DNA of 58,264 nucleotides, taken from Acidobacteriota bacterium. GTDB lineage: Bacteria > Acidobacteriota > Vicinamibacteria > Marinacidobacterales > Marinacidobacteraceae. The position numbers and the translations under genes were made by a program. Below the pieces are notes generated by a model. The model had not been told where the DNA came from. It worked only from the letters and a program-made list of their open reading frames with translations, and searched no databases. Below, piece by piece: positions 43,930-54,246 of this stretch; positions within the stretch are counted from its first letter, which is position 1, and every line of letters begins with the position of its first letter. The stretch is taken from contig JAJDUD010000011.1 of assembly GCA_022826825.1 (NCBI GenBank), positions 1-58,264 of the forward strand. Direction: 5' to 3'.

Positions 43930-46407
43930 CTACAGCGATCGGAGCGCGGCCCAGGGATCGCCGCGCAGCGTCCTGAGCCCGGCGATCGCCGAAGCGGCGA
44001 GCATCAGCAGCAGGAGGAGCGCCGCCGGACCCAGGTAGAAGAGCAAGTCCCCGGTCTCGATCCACGGCACCCGCGCCGCCACCGCCCGCGACAGCATCCA
44101 GCCGAACAGGGTTCCGGACCCGACGCCGGCCATCGCGGCGAAGGCCGTCGAACGGAACGCGCCCCATACGAGGAGATCCGGATCGGCGCCGAGCGCGGTT
44201 CGCACCGCTGTCGGATGGGCTTCCCGAACCACGAAGTCCGCGATGTGGCCGATCCCGCCGACGACTGCGAGCAGCAGTCCGGCGACGGCGAAGATGCCGA
44301 GCGCGACCCCGGCCAGCAAGGGTGCGCCCAGCAGCCGAATGCGGCGGTCCCGCACCGAAGAGGCGGCGGTCACGCGCATCGAAGCGTCCACCGCGGGCGG
44401 CAGGCGGCTAAGCGCCGCCACCTGCTCGGGTGTTGGCCCGTCGCGAAACCGGGCCACGAGTTCCACCTTGGGACTGCCGAGGATCGTCGGCGGAATCGCG
44501 AACGGCACGTAGGCGGTGGGAAAGGTCGAACGGTCCGGAAAGACCCGGAGATCGGGAACCATTCCGACCACCCGCGGCTCCGTGGGACCCATGCGGATCG
44601 TCTGGCCGACCGGGTCCGGGAGCCCGGCGGCCTGGGCGTACGAGCGGTCCACCACCGCCACGCGCTCGGACCCGGGCGTGTCCGCCCCGGTGATTCCCCG
44701 CCCGTCCACGAGCGGAATGCCGAGCACGCCGAGCAGACCGGGGCTGACCGAGCGGGTCGCGCGGCCCGAGTCCGGATCTCGCGGACTTCCAGGTCCCGCG
44801 GCGGTGAACATGATCGAGCCACCCGTCTCGTCGGGCAGGGCGTCCGCGTAGGCCGCCGACTCGACTTCGGGGACCCTTTCGATGCGTTCGACCAGCCGAT
44901 CCAGCAGCGCCACCTTCTCGCTGTGAGGAAGCGAGGCACCCGCGGCCCCGCCGCCGAAGTCCACGGAGAGCTGCGCGAGTCCCGCATCCGAATAGCCGCC
45001 CCGGCCGGCGAACAACCGCCACGCGCTGCCGCCCAGGACCGCGGTGGCGATCAGGATCACCGTGGCGGTCGCCACCCCGAGCGCCAGGGTCGGTGACACC
45101 GCGCGCGCCCGGTGCGCGACGCCGAAGCGCCCCATCCCCGACGCCTGCCGGCGGACGCGCAGCGTGTCCACGAGCGGGGCGGCCTCCGCCGCCGCGCACG
45201 CCAGCAGCGCGACCACAAAGGCCTGTCCGGCGACCTCCCAACCGGTGGTCCAGTCCGCCGCGAACGGGAGGTCCGCCCCGTAGCGCCGCAGCAACGGCAC
45301 GACCCAGGCGGCGAGCAGCGCGCTTCCGGCGGTCACCGCCGCCGCCAGCAGCGTCACGCGGAAGAGCGCCGCCAGGAACTCGTCGCGAAAGGAACCGCCG
45401 AGCGCCCGCCGGATGGCCGCCGCGCGCCGCCCGGCGACGGAGCGGGCGAGGCGGAGGCCCGAGACGCTGATCGCGGCCGCCAGCACCAGCAGCAGTGCTC
45501 CCGCCCGCAGGATCTCGAGCGTCGGGCGTACCGACGCCGTGAGCGACTGCGCCAGTGGAATCGCCTGGATGTGGTCCTCGTCGCGGCGGAATCCCGCGTC
45601 GGTGAGCAGGGCCGTGGCTTCGGCCGCGGCTGCCGCCGGGGTCACCCCCGCCTGGAGCCGGCCGTAGGCATTGGTGGAACGCGAACTCCCGCCGGGGCCG
45701 GTACCGACCTGGCGGCGACGCGCCGGCACCCAGATCTCGGTGGCCAGGGTGGGCGTGAAGAACCCTTCCGGCAGCACCCCGATGACGCGCATCGGCTCGC
45801 GATCCAGCACGATCTCGGTCCCCACTGCTTCCGCCGTCCCGCCGAGCGCGGTTCTCCAGAAGTCGTGGCTCACCAGAACGACCGGCTGGCCCCGGTCCAG
45901 GGTGGACAAATCGCGGCTCACCTGAAGGACCGGCCGGCTCCGGTCCGGGGTGGACGGAGAAGGCCGGCCGGCCCCGGTGCGCGTTTCCCCTTCGTGGTCT
46001 TCAGGCCGGAAGGGCCGACCGAGGGCCGGCGCCCCCCCGAGCATCTCCAGGAATCCCGGCTCCAGCGCCCCCACGGTCACCGATTGCATCGGGGGATCGC
46101 CGAGCATTATGGACGCGCCCCAGAGATGGCCTACCCAGGCGAACGAGGCGGCGCGCTCCCGCAGCAGGGCCGTCTCGCGGTCGGAGAGGAAACGGCCGAA
46201 CATCGCCTCCCCTCCGGCCGCGCGCAGCGCGACCAGCCCCTCCGGCTCCTCGTAGGGGAGGGCGCGATCCACCGCCGATTCCCAGACGGCGCCGACCACG
46301 TGGAAGGCCCCCACCGCGAACGCCAGCGCCAGCACCGCCGCGGCGGAGTTCGCCGGCGCCGCGGTCAGGGAACGCCAGGCGGCGGCGAACGCGGCTCTGG
46401 TGCGCAC
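43930..46407 (-). CDS. ADOP-type FtsX/MacB-like ABC permease
   Basis: The protein has 825 residues from GTG 46405-46407 (MRTRAAFAAAWRSLTAAPAN). The architecture is the acidobacterial duplicated orphan permease: two FtsX-like units, each a MacB-type periplasmic domain plus membrane segments (LALAFAVGAFHVVGAVWESA; LLLVLAAAISVSGLRLARSV; LGVATATVILIATAVLGGSA; GVALGIFAVAGLLLAVVGGI; FYLGPAALLLLLMLAASAIA). No ATPase gene is adjacent, as is usual for this family. The transported substance is unknown. It follows the ankyrin gene on the same strand by seven bases and is probably in its operon. Confidence 0.88.
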   Translation of the reverse strand: MRTRAAFAAAWRSLTAAPANSAAAVLALAFAVGAFHVVGAVWESAVDRALPYEEPEGLVALRAAGGEAMFGRFLSDRETALLRERAASFAWVGHLWGASIMLGDPPMQSVTVGALEPGFLEMLGGAPALGRPFRPEDHEGETRTGAGRPSPSTPDRSRPVLQVSRDLSTLDRGQPVVLVSHDFWRTALGGTAEAVGTEIVLDREPMRVIGVLPEGFFTPTLATEIWVPARRRQVGTGPGGSSRSTNAYGRLQAGVTPAAAAAEATALLTDAGFRRDEDHIQAIPLAQSLTASVRPTLEILRAGALLLVLAAAISVSGLRLARSVAGRRAAAIRRALGGSFRDEFLAALFRVTLLAAAVTAGSALLAAWVVPLLRRYGADLPFAADWTTGWEVAGQAFVVALLACAAAEAAPLVDTLRVRRQASGMGRFGVAHRARAVSPTLALGVATATVILIATAVLGGSAWRLFAGRGGYSDAGLAQLSVDFGGGAAGASLPHSEKVALLDRLVERIERVPEVESAAYADALPDETGGSIMFTAAGPGSPRDPDSGRATRSVSPGLLGVLGIPLVDGRGITGADTPGSERVAVVDRSYAQAAGLPDPVGQTIRMGPTEPRVVGMVPDLRVFPDRSTFPTAYVPFAIPPTILGSPKVELVARFRDGPTPEQVAALSRLPPAVDASMRVTAASSVRDRRIRLLGAPLLAGVALGIFAVAGLLLAVVGGIGHIADFVVREAHPTAVRTALGADPDLLVWGAFRSTAFAAMAGVGSGTLFGWMLSRAVAARVPWIETGDLLFYLGPAALLLLLMLAASAIAGLRTLRGDPWAALRSL

Positions 46408-46414
46408 GGATGTC

Positions 46415-47185
46415 TCAGCAGGGACGTTCCGGGGAGTCGGCCGCGCTGCCCAGGAGCAGCGTGTGAATCTCGCCGCCGATGCTCGCCGCCATCATTACCG
46501 GCGAAAGCAGTTGGGGAGCGAGCTGGGGGTCGGCGCCCGCGGCGAGGAGCGCTCGAGCCGCCGCCAGCCGTGCTTCCTCGTTCGCCTCGATCCCGGCCGG
46601 ATTCGGGGACTGGCCGAGCGACCATCCGAAGAGAAGGGCGAGGAGCGGCGTCTGGTCGTTCGGCTCCGCGTGGGCGTTGGGATCCGCCCCCGACTCCAGC
46701 AGGAAGGCCACCGCGGCAGCACGGCCAAACACGGCGGCGCGCGCGAGCGCCGTATGCCCTGTACGGTCTACCGCCTCCAGGTCGGCTCCCGCAGCGACAA
46801 GCATCTCCAGCACCGCCACCGCATCGGCTTGCGCCGCCCGGTGGAGGGCGGGAAACCCGGCGCTCCGAGCGTCGGCGGGCACTCCCTCGTCGAGAAGGGC
46901 AGCGACCCGCGCGGCGTCGCCGGCCTGCGCCGCCGCCACCAGTTGGCTCTCGGGAGTCTCGTCCGCCGGTTCGGCCTCCTCTTCCGGATCATCACCCAAC
47001 GGAATGCGCATCACCGAAACCGACGCGGGACCCGATTTCGGCTTCGGCGCCGGCTCATCCGTCACCCTGATCTCGACCCCGACCGGCAGGATGCGCCCGA
47101 ACCGGGTCACGGCGAACGCGACAACCACGACCAGCGCCGCCAGGACGGCCAGAAAGATGCCGCGCCGGCGCGTCATGAAGGACAT
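46415..47185 (-). CDS. Membrane-anchored ankyrin-repeat protein
   Basis: The product has 256 residues (start ATG 47185, or Met4 at 47176). A single N-terminal membrane helix (IFLAVLAALVVVVAFAV, ~10-26) is followed by an acidic linker and ankyrin repeats (QLVAAAQAGDAARVAALLDE, ALHRAAQADAVAVLEMLVAA, TALARAAVFGRAAAVAFLLE, DPNAHAEPNDQTPLLALLFG). It pairs with the downstream permease gene, perhaps as an accessory scaffold in the periplasm, and is paralogous to the lipoprotein at 43146-43883. Confidence 0.82.
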   Translation of the reverse strand: MSFMTRRRGIFLAVLAALVVVVAFAVTRFGRILPVGVEIRVTDEPAPKPKSGPASVSVMRIPLGDDPEEEAEPADETPESQLVAAAQAGDAARVAALLDEGVPADARSAGFPALHRAAQADAVAVLEMLVAAGADLEAVDRTGHTALARAAVFGRAAAVAFLLESGADPNAHAEPNDQTPLLALLFGWSLGQSPNPAGIEANEEARLAAARALLAAGADPQLAPQLLSPVMMAASIGGEIHTLLLGSAADSPERPC

Positions 47186-47531
47186 CGGTTCAGAGCCCGG
47201 CGGGATTGTCCGCGGTCACGGACCCGTGCGTTCGGTCAATCGCCATCTCGTTCCACCTCCACCCGTCACGCGGTGAGCGAATTGCGGGCATGTCCGTCTT
47301 CCCGCGCTCAGCCTAACCCCGTTTCGGCCGGAGCGTTCCCGCGGTTGCGGTCGTCCGGCGGGGACGCGTTGTCACGGCAACGGGGCCGCCTGAGTCTCAC
47401 CACAGACCGTTGGTGTCACGTATCTGGCCAGTTGCCCGGAGTCGTGCCGCCAGCGTCGCCGATCCCTGCGGTCGAGTTTGACAAAGTCAGAGGAATGAAC
47501 CGATATACTGACATGTAGTGAGTGACCACCC
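47186..47531. other. Gene-free interval with the promoter side of the XRE gene
   Basis: No gene is seen in this 346-bp stretch. TTGACA (47478-47483) with GATATA (18 bp apart) or TATACT (20 bp apart) is a possible promoter for the next gene; ACTGACATGTAGT follows and could be a half-symmetric operator. Confidence 0.4.
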
Positions 47532-48737
47532 TTGTCGGCGCCTGCTCCCGTGATTCCGTTCGAAGACCAGATGCTCCCGAATCGGGAGATCGGTCGGCGT
47601 CTGCGCACGGTCCGGGAGTCGGCGCGGCTACGGCAAAGCGACGCGGCGCAGCGGATCGAGGTCGCTCGCACCACCCTCGTCGCGATCGAGAACGGGAGTC
47701 GCCGGGTCCGTAGCGAGGAGATCCAGAAGCTCGCCCGGCTCTATGGAGTCTCCGTGAACGCAATCCTGCGGCGGGAGGCCGTTCACCTGGATCTCGCGCC
47801 CCGGTTCCGGAAGCTGCCGAGGAGTTCCGAACCGGCCCGGGAGGATGCGGCGCGGTTGCTGAACAAGCTCGTCAGCGCGGAAGTGGAACTGGAGGACGTG
47901 CTCGGAGTTCCACGCCGGCGGCAGGTTCCGAGGGAGAGGCCGATTCGTCCGGGCGACGTTGCGGTTCAGGCGGAAGAGGATGCCCAGGAGCTGCGGTCCC
48001 GGTTCGGACTGGGGTCGGGTCCGGTTCTCGACATGGTGCCGTTCCTGGAGTTGCAGGTCGGGATGCGGGTCTATGTGCGACGGATGGCGGAATCCGTTTC
48101 CGGGCTGTTCGCTTGCACCGAAGCGGCCGGCGCGTGCGTGCTGCTCAACGCGAATCACCCGATGGGGCGGATCGCGCAGACCGGCGCGCAGGCGCTCGGG
48201 CGCCTCATGACGAGTCGGGAGGAACCCGAACTGCTTGTGGAAGGGGACACCTCGCGGTCACGGGAAGCGAGGTACGCGACCGCCTTCGCGCGGTCGTTTC
48301 TGACTCCGCGCCGGGCCGTGCGCCAGCGGTTCGAGGAGATCACCGCCGGGCAGTCCCACCTGACCCGACGTCACGTGATCCTGCTGGCGCACGCCTTCGC
48401 GGTGTCGCGGGAAGCCATCGTGCGGCGACTGGAGGACTTGCGGCTGGTGCGGCGGGGGACTTGGGACTGGTTCCAGGAGAACGGCGGCATCACGGACGCC
48501 CAGAGCGACGAGGTCCTTGGGCATTCCCCGGAAACGTGGTGGATGCGGCCCGCCGCGAGCGGCCCGGTGCCCCAGCGTCTTGCACTCCTCGTGCGGGAGG
48601 CATGGAAGCAGGATCTGTACAGCGAGGGCCAGCTCGCCGGTCTGCTCGACCTCGGACGGGTGGAGGTCCGCGAACTCCTCGACGGCGCCGAGGAGGAAAG
48701 GGTCGAAGCCGCGGGGCGTGTCGCACTCACTGCCTGA
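47532..48737 (+). CDS. XRE-family HTH protein with ImmA/IrrE-like domain lacking HExxH
   Basis: The product has 401 residues from TTG 47532; a GTG at 47550 is an alternative. The N-terminal XRE helix-turn-helix is REIGRRLRTVRESARLRQSD and VARTTLVAIENGSRRV, followed by the LARLYGVSVNAIL tail. The central part follows ImmA/IrrE (COG2856) proteins (LDMVPFLELQVGMRVYVRRM, GLFACTEAAGACVLLNANHP), but where the metalloprotease HExxH should be the sequence reads MGRIAQTGAQALGRLM, so the protease site is lost. The C-terminal half looks like winged-helix or DNA-recognition segments. It overlaps the PIN-domain gene by 20 bp, an antitoxin-toxin like arrangement. Confidence 0.8.
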   Translation: MSAPAPVIPFEDQMLPNREIGRRLRTVRESARLRQSDAAQRIEVARTTLVAIENGSRRVRSEEIQKLARLYGVSVNAILRREAVHLDLAPRFRKLPRSSEPAREDAARLLNKLVSAEVELEDVLGVPRRRQVPRERPIRPGDVAVQAEEDAQELRSRFGLGSGPVLDMVPFLELQVGMRVYVRRMAESVSGLFACTEAAGACVLLNANHPMGRIAQTGAQALGRLMTSREEPELLVEGDTSRSREARYATAFARSFLTPRRAVRQRFEEITAGQSHLTRRHVILLAHAFAVSREAIVRRLEDLRLVRRGTWDWFQENGGITDAQSDEVLGHSPETWWMRPAASGPVPQRLALLVREAWKQDLYSEGQLAGLLDLGRVEVRELLDGAEEERVEAAGRVALTA

Positions 48738-49332
48738 GTCGTGGCGTGCGATCGTCGCGGACACGAGCGCGATCATCAACCTGAACGCGACGGGTCGGGC
48801 CGAGGAGATCTTCCGGCTCTTCCCCGCGCCCCCGGTGGTGACGGAAACCGTCCGGTGGGAGCTACAGGCCGGCGAAGCCCGGGGACATCAGGACATCGCG
48901 GGCCTGGACGCGCTGGTTCGCCGCGGTGCGTGCCGCGTCGTGGAGATCGGCAACGGAGCTGCCATCCGGAGTTCCCTGGTGGAAGGACGCGCCGCGGACA
49001 CCCTTGGTGACGGAGAGGCGGCGACGGTCGCCTACGCCGCGGCGTACGGTCGGGCGGCGATGATGGACGACCGGAAGGCGCGACGGATCTGTCAAGAGCG
49101 TTTCCCCGCCGTCCGGGTGGTTGCCACCGTGGAACTGCTGCTGCATCCCGCCGTCAGGAGCGCTCTGGGAGAGGATGGTCAGGCGGACGCCATCGTGGCT
49201 GCGCTCCGCGAGGCCCGGATGAGCGTTCCGATGGAGCGGGTCGCGGAGGTCGTGGCCCTGATCGGGCGGGAGCGCGCGGCCTTGTGCCCGAGCCTGCCGG
49301 CTTCGGCGCGGCGGCTGGCCGACCGCACCTGA
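48718..49332 (+). CDS. PIN-domain (DUF3368-like) protein, probable toxin
   Basis: The protein has 204 residues from GTG 48718 (MSHSLPESWRAIVADTSAII). PIN residues are visible: Asp in VADTSAIINLN, Glu in TETVRWELQ, the Glu of TLGDGEAATVAYAAA, and the Asp pair in AMMDDRKARRICQ. These would bind Mg2+ in a ribonuclease site. It is translationally overlapped with the XRE/ImmA-like gene, so the two probably make a toxin-antitoxin type pair, with the XRE protein as antitoxin and repressor. Antitoxins of the XRE-COG2856 type are known to pair with toxins, but this combination is inferred only. Confidence 0.8.
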   Translation: MSHSLPESWRAIVADTSAIINLNATGRAEEIFRLFPAPPVVTETVRWELQAGEARGHQDIAGLDALVRRGACRVVEIGNGAAIRSSLVEGRAADTLGDGEAATVAYAAAYGRAAMMDDRKARRICQERFPAVRVVATVELLLHPAVRSALGEDGQADAIVAALREARMSVPMERVAEVVALIGRERAALCPSLPASARRLADRT

Positions 49333-49430
49333 TCGCGGGCGCGGCCGGAGGCAGGCGGCCCCGGCCCCCACCGCGAGAAACGCCCATGCGCGCGTCCTCC
49401 TGCACACCCCGCCCGTCATGAAAATGGCGG

Positions 49431-49500
49431 AAACGGCTTGGGACGCCGACCTCTGGTCGGCACAGCGGGCCGGAAGGCCCGCGGGCGGCGTGCCGCTATG
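49431..49500. repeat. REP-like element in a 319-bp gap
   Basis: GGCTTGGGACGCC, GACCTCTGGTCGGC and GGGCCGGAAGGCCC are the second repeat type. The interval 49333-49651 also has CGCTGCGCGACCGCGCAGCG (about 49592-49611) and no convincing gene. Confidence 0.75.
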
Positions 49501-49651
49501 CGCGTTGGGCGACGGAGCTCCGGAAGCGTCCCCTCCGCCCATTTGCACCGAGGGAGAGAACCATCCCGCGGGTCGGCGCCGCGCCGTGCGCTGCGCGGTC
49601 GCGCAGCGCGATGAGGAAACTCGCCACGCGTAAGTGCGACCGCCGTTCGCC

Positions 49652-49906
49652 CTACCAACGCCAATCGGACTCGTCGAAGTCGGTCTGAGACGGTGGATCA
49701 ACCAGACGATCGTCTCCCGCAACGTGCGCCTCGCGGGCGGCCTCTGTCCAGCCGGAGCGCGGGGACCGTACCGCGCTCACCGTCAGTTTGCCCGGCTCCG
49801 CGCGCAGTGCGACCCTGTCGGTCAGGCTGGCCTCCTCAAGGAAGACCTTGGGAATGTGGAGTCCACGGTAGTTCCCGATGCGGACGATCTTGGCGAGAAC
49901 AGCCAT
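49652..49906 (-). CDS. MazE/AbrB-type antitoxin without its toxin
   Basis: The protein has 84 residues from ATG 49904-49906 (a GTG two codons upstream is possible). The SpoVT/AbrB fold is AKIVRIGNYRGLHIPKVFLE, EASLTDRVALRAEPGKLTVS; the tail ends FDESDWRW, the usual MazE C-terminus that runs into mazF. No MazF follows; the next 300 bp hold repeat DNA, so the toxin was probably lost. MazE would still bind DNA. Confidence 0.82.
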   Translation of the reverse strand: MAVLAKIVRIGNYRGLHIPKVFLEEASLTDRVALRAEPGKLTVSAVRSPRSGWTEAAREAHVAGDDRLVDPPSQTDFDESDWRW

Positions 49907-50024
49907 AGGCACATCGTAATTCCAGTGGGCCGTCGCCGCTCAGGTGGACAGGAGCCGCCTTTTGCCAGTTCTCTCCCAGACAGCGCCGGAAAAACGCCTC
50001 TGCTGCTGCGTAGCGGTCGTCCAC
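49836..50024 (-). CDS. Possible short ORF overlapping mazE
   Basis: The GTG at 50022-50024 has AAGGAG five bases upstream, a strong ribosome site. The product (VDDRYAAAEAFFRRCLGENW) looks protein-like only in its first ~40 residues. It overlaps the MazE start out of frame, so it may be a leader ORF or the 5' end of a decayed gene. Confidence 0.25.
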   Translation of the reverse strand: MDDRYAAAEAFFRRCLGENWQKAAPVHLSGDGPLELRCAYGCSRQDRPHRELPWTPHSQGLP

Positions 50025-50139
50025 GTTCGCTCCTTCCCGCCCAAGTACCTTCGGGAATCTGGCGATCTACGCTAGGTCGTCGGCTTCCCCCACGGGGCAC
50101 GAGAATGTTGGATGCAGGCGGATCTCCAGTTGATCTCAT

Positions 50140-50330
50140 GGCGCGCCGGCTTGGAACGCGGACCTCTGGTCGGCACCGCGGTTCGAAGGGCCGGACCGAC
50201 GTACCGCCCCTGGGCAAGATGGCGTTGCGAGACGCCGTCGCGCCGTCCTCCCGGTGCAGCAGGCGCGCCTTCGCCCGCCGGAGGCGGGCGGTGCCGACCG
50301 GAGGTCGGCGTTCCAAGCCGTCCCCGTCAT
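50140..50330. repeat. Two REP-like elements in a 360-bp gap
   Basis: GGCGCGCCGGCTTGGAACGCG with GACCTCTGGTCGGC (50141-50180), and in the opposite direction CGCCCGCCGGAGGCGGGCGGTGCCGACCGGAGGTCGGC spread over 50274-50311 then GTTCCAAGCCG. No other gene is seen in 50025-50385. Confidence 0.75.
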
Positions 50331-50385
50331 CCGGCGGGACCGGATTGTCAGAGCAAGTGGGCTGCGGGGGTCTTGCTGCAGGCTG

Positions 50386-50943
50386 TCAGGTTGTCAGTTC
50401 GCCGGTCAAGCGATCCGCTCGGAAATCGAAGAAGGGGGCGAAACGGCGCTGCCAGGGCGTCACCCGCGCCCAGTTGGACTGCGGATGGCCCATGGCCCGC
50501 ATCACGTCGTTGTGCGAGAGGACGTTCAGCACCCGAAGAATCGGCGGCTCGCGTTCCTCGATCTCCAGTCGCGCCGCCGTCAACTCCCGGAGCGTTCCTG
50601 ACGATTCCTCTGCGAGGACCATCCGTCGTTCCAGCGCCACGAACTCCCGCGCGAGATTCCCATGCTCCGAAATCCTGCGTGCGGTGCCGAACACCAGATC
50701 CATGAGTCCGGCCAGCGTGATGAGCAGCGCGATGGCCATGACGATTGTCTTGTCGGCGTCGTTCAGCAGAGTCACTACGGCCGATGTTCCCGAGGCGGCG
50801 GTGACGAAGGAGACGAACCGGTTGCACGACAGGAAGAACCGCTGCCGTCGCTCGTGATACCTGACCGACTTGCGGACGGCGAACAAGAGGTCGTGCCAGC
50901 GCTGGTCGAGAGTCGGGGACATGTCCGTCTTATTGTGACGCAT
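50386..50943 (-). CDS. SLATT-like two-TM protein
   Basis: The product has 185 residues (ATG 50941-50943; Met8 also possible). The N-terminal basic helix LLFAVRKSVRYHERRQRFFL precedes two membrane segments (VSFVTAASGTSAVVTLL, IVMAIALLITLAGLMDLVFG), then a long charged helix (EHGNLAREFVALERRMVLAE). That order is typical of SLATT effectors found with SMODS/SLOG nucleotide-signalling systems, where they are thought to form pores. No nucleotidyltransferase or SLOG partner is nearby; the gene follows a short acidic/Pro-rich ORF by ten bases. The SLATT assignment is by pattern only. Confidence 0.6.
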   Translation of the reverse strand: MRHNKTDMSPTLDQRWHDLLFAVRKSVRYHERRQRFFLSCNRFVSFVTAASGTSAVVTLLNDADKTIVMAIALLITLAGLMDLVFGTARRISEHGNLAREFVALERRMVLAEESSGTLRELTAARLEIEEREPPILRVLNVLSHNDVMRAMGHPQSNWARVTPWQRRFAPFFDFRADRLTGELTT

Positions 50944-50953
50944 GGATTCGGGC

Positions 50954-51157
50954 TCAGTCTTCGCCCTTGTCGGGAGTGGGTTTGGGCGGTGGCGGGATCT
51001 CGTCCCGGACGGGCCGCTGCACGTCGATCTCGCGATTGGACGTCTGGCGCGCGCCTCCAGATTCTGTGAATGTTCCAAGCGCCGTTCCTGAAGCTGACTT
51101 CTCGCGGCGCTCGTGTTGTCCCGGCTGGACCGGAGTCTGTTTCGGTTGATCGTCCAT
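50954..51157 (-). CDS. Small hydrophilic protein, partner of the SLATT-like gene
   Basis: The 67-residue product starts at ATG 51155-51157 (MDDQPKQTPVQPGQHERREK) with GGAGG seven bases upstream, a good ribosome site. It is low in hydrophobic residues, Pro-rich at the end (IPPPPKPTPDKGED), and without any known domain. Tight spacing to the SLATT-like gene points to one operon, so it could be a regulator or immunity-like partner (inference). Confidence 0.55.
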   Translation of the reverse strand: MDDQPKQTPVQPGQHERREKSASGTALGTFTESGGARQTSNREIDVQRPVRDEIPPPPKPTPDKGED

Positions 51158-51201
51158 GTGGTGTCCTCCGTCGGGCCGTTCCCATTGGCCTCCGTGGAAA
51201 C

Positions 51202-51233
51202 AAAAAGGGCGCCGGCGCGTAGCGCCGACGCCC
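51202..51233 (-). terminator. Rho-independent terminator after groEL
   Basis: On the minus strand, GGGCGTCGGCGC, loop TAC and GCGCCGGCGCCC form a 12-bp stem (one mismatch) followed by TTTTTG. It lies ~24 bp after the groEL stop. Confidence 0.9.
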
Positions 51234-51256
51234 AAGGTTGGTGGGGAGGGAGTGAA

Positions 51257-53219
<1,963 letters not shown>

Positions 53220-53371
53220 CGGAATGGGTCTCCTCTTTCTGGATGGACGCCACACGGCATCCAATGACTGGGTTGCGATGCGTCCGGTCGGCCGGGCTTC
53301 GAGGCTCGGGCCGTTCTCGCCGGTCCGCGCGGCGGGCCGGCGGCGCCGGTCAAGAGCGCCGGACAGCGGGA

Positions 53372-53400
53372 ACGATACGCGCGGGGGCCGTTCCTGTCAA
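53372..53400 (-). promoter_or_regulatory. groESL promoter
   Basis: On the minus strand, TTGACA (53400-53395) and TATCGT (53377-53372) are spaced by 17 bp, ~150 bp before the groES start. No CIRCE (TTAGCACTC-N9-GAGTGCTAA) is found between them and the gene. Confidence 0.65.
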
Positions 53401-53429
53401 GTACTTGTTAGCCGTAACTTGCCACATAA

Positions 53430-53452
53430 ATCTGAGTCAAATGGACTCTGAT
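53430..53452. promoter_or_regulatory. 9-bp inverted repeat between the VOC gene and groES promoter
   Basis: ATCTGAGTC and GACTCTGAT are inverted with one mismatch around a 5-bp spacer. The repeat starts 6 bp after the VOC gene stop and lies 30 bp upstream of the groESL -35. It could be a weak terminator (TTTAT follows on the minus strand) or a heat-shock operator. Confidence 0.45.
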
Positions 53453-53458
53453 TTCGTG

Positions 53459-54241
53459 TCACGCAGTGTCTGAGCCACGCACGACGACCTCGAAGCCCGC
53501 CACGCTGGCCGGTATCCGCAGCTCCGTCCCGTGGTTTGCCGAGGCGGACTCGACCGGGGTTCCGGCCGCCTCCAGCGCCCGGCGATCGGCGTCGGGATCC
53601 GTGCTTTCCAGAACCAGGCTCCGGAGTCCGGGCCGGCCCGGCTGGAAACGGAGCGCGCAGTCGTTCCCGAACGGGACGCGGGCCGTCGCCCCATCCATCT
53701 GGAACCCCACGTCGAAGAGTTCCTCGAACCGCCGCCCCGCCGCCTCGGGGTCCGCGGCGCCCGCGGCCACTTCGGCGAGGTGGGTGACCGAGAGCATCGG
53801 GCTGACGCGCGGGGGCGGCGGGTCCGGCCAGTTCCAGCTCGAGGCGTGCGGCTGGATCAGCTCCACGGTGAAACCGCAGGCGTCATCGGGATAGACGAAC
53901 GCCTCGAACCCGTCCGCCGCGTGGAAGATCCGGTCCTCGAAGATCGGCGCCGATTCCTTTGCCCGGGCGACCGCCCCCTCGATGTCGTCGGTCTCGATGG
54001 CGACGTGTTCGAGTCCCTCGCCGATGGTCCGCAGGTACTGGCAGACGCGCGCCTCCGGGTTCCAGTTGTGGACCACGTGGAGCCAGCACTCGTTGCCGAG
54101 GAGCTTCCGCGAATCGAGTTGGAAGCCGCGCCCCTGGTCGGTGCGGAGTTCCGCCGGTTCGAGCCCCACCTGGCGGAGGCGCTCGGCGGCGGAGGCGTGG
54201 CTCCGGTGGGCCGTGCCGATGTGCTGGAGGCGGAGGATCAC
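53459..54241 (-). CDS. VOC-family (glyoxalase-fold) two-domain protein
   Basis: The product has 260 residues from GTG 54239-54241 (MILRLQHIGTAHRSHASAAE), five bases after the stop of the peptidase gene. Each half has a VOC-like start and end: LQHIGTAH / LEHVAIETDDIEGAV / GFTVELIQ in the first domain, LSVTHLAEVAAG / LRSLVLESTDPDADR / GFEVVVRG in the second. The metal-binding His and Glu positions are partly kept in the first domain (His6, His in LEHVAIE, Glu in TVELI) and mostly lost in the second. The substrate is unknown; the first domain resembles methylmalonyl-CoA epimerase-like proteins. Confidence 0.78.
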   Translation of the reverse strand: MILRLQHIGTAHRSHASAAERLRQVGLEPAELRTDQGRGFQLDSRKLLGNECWLHVVHNWNPEARVCQYLRTIGEGLEHVAIETDDIEGAVARAKESAPIFEDRIFHAADGFEAFVYPDDACGFTVELIQPHASSWNWPDPPPPRVSPMLSVTHLAEVAAGAADPEAAGRRFEELFDVGFQMDGATARVPFGNDCALRFQPGRPGLRSLVLESTDPDADRRALEAAGTPVESASANHGTELRIPASVAGFEVVVRGSDTA

Positions 54242-54246
54242 GGCGC

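Noticed and set aside
47478..47509. TTGACA/TATACT as a standard promoter before the XRE gene
   Set aside because: The spacing is 20 bp, too long; only the weaker GATATA at 18 bp fits, so it is noted as tentative.
49416..49664. ORF after mazE considered as MazF
   Set aside because: Only TRGEF resembles a MazF start; the rest is repeat DNA with no MazF motifs in any frame.
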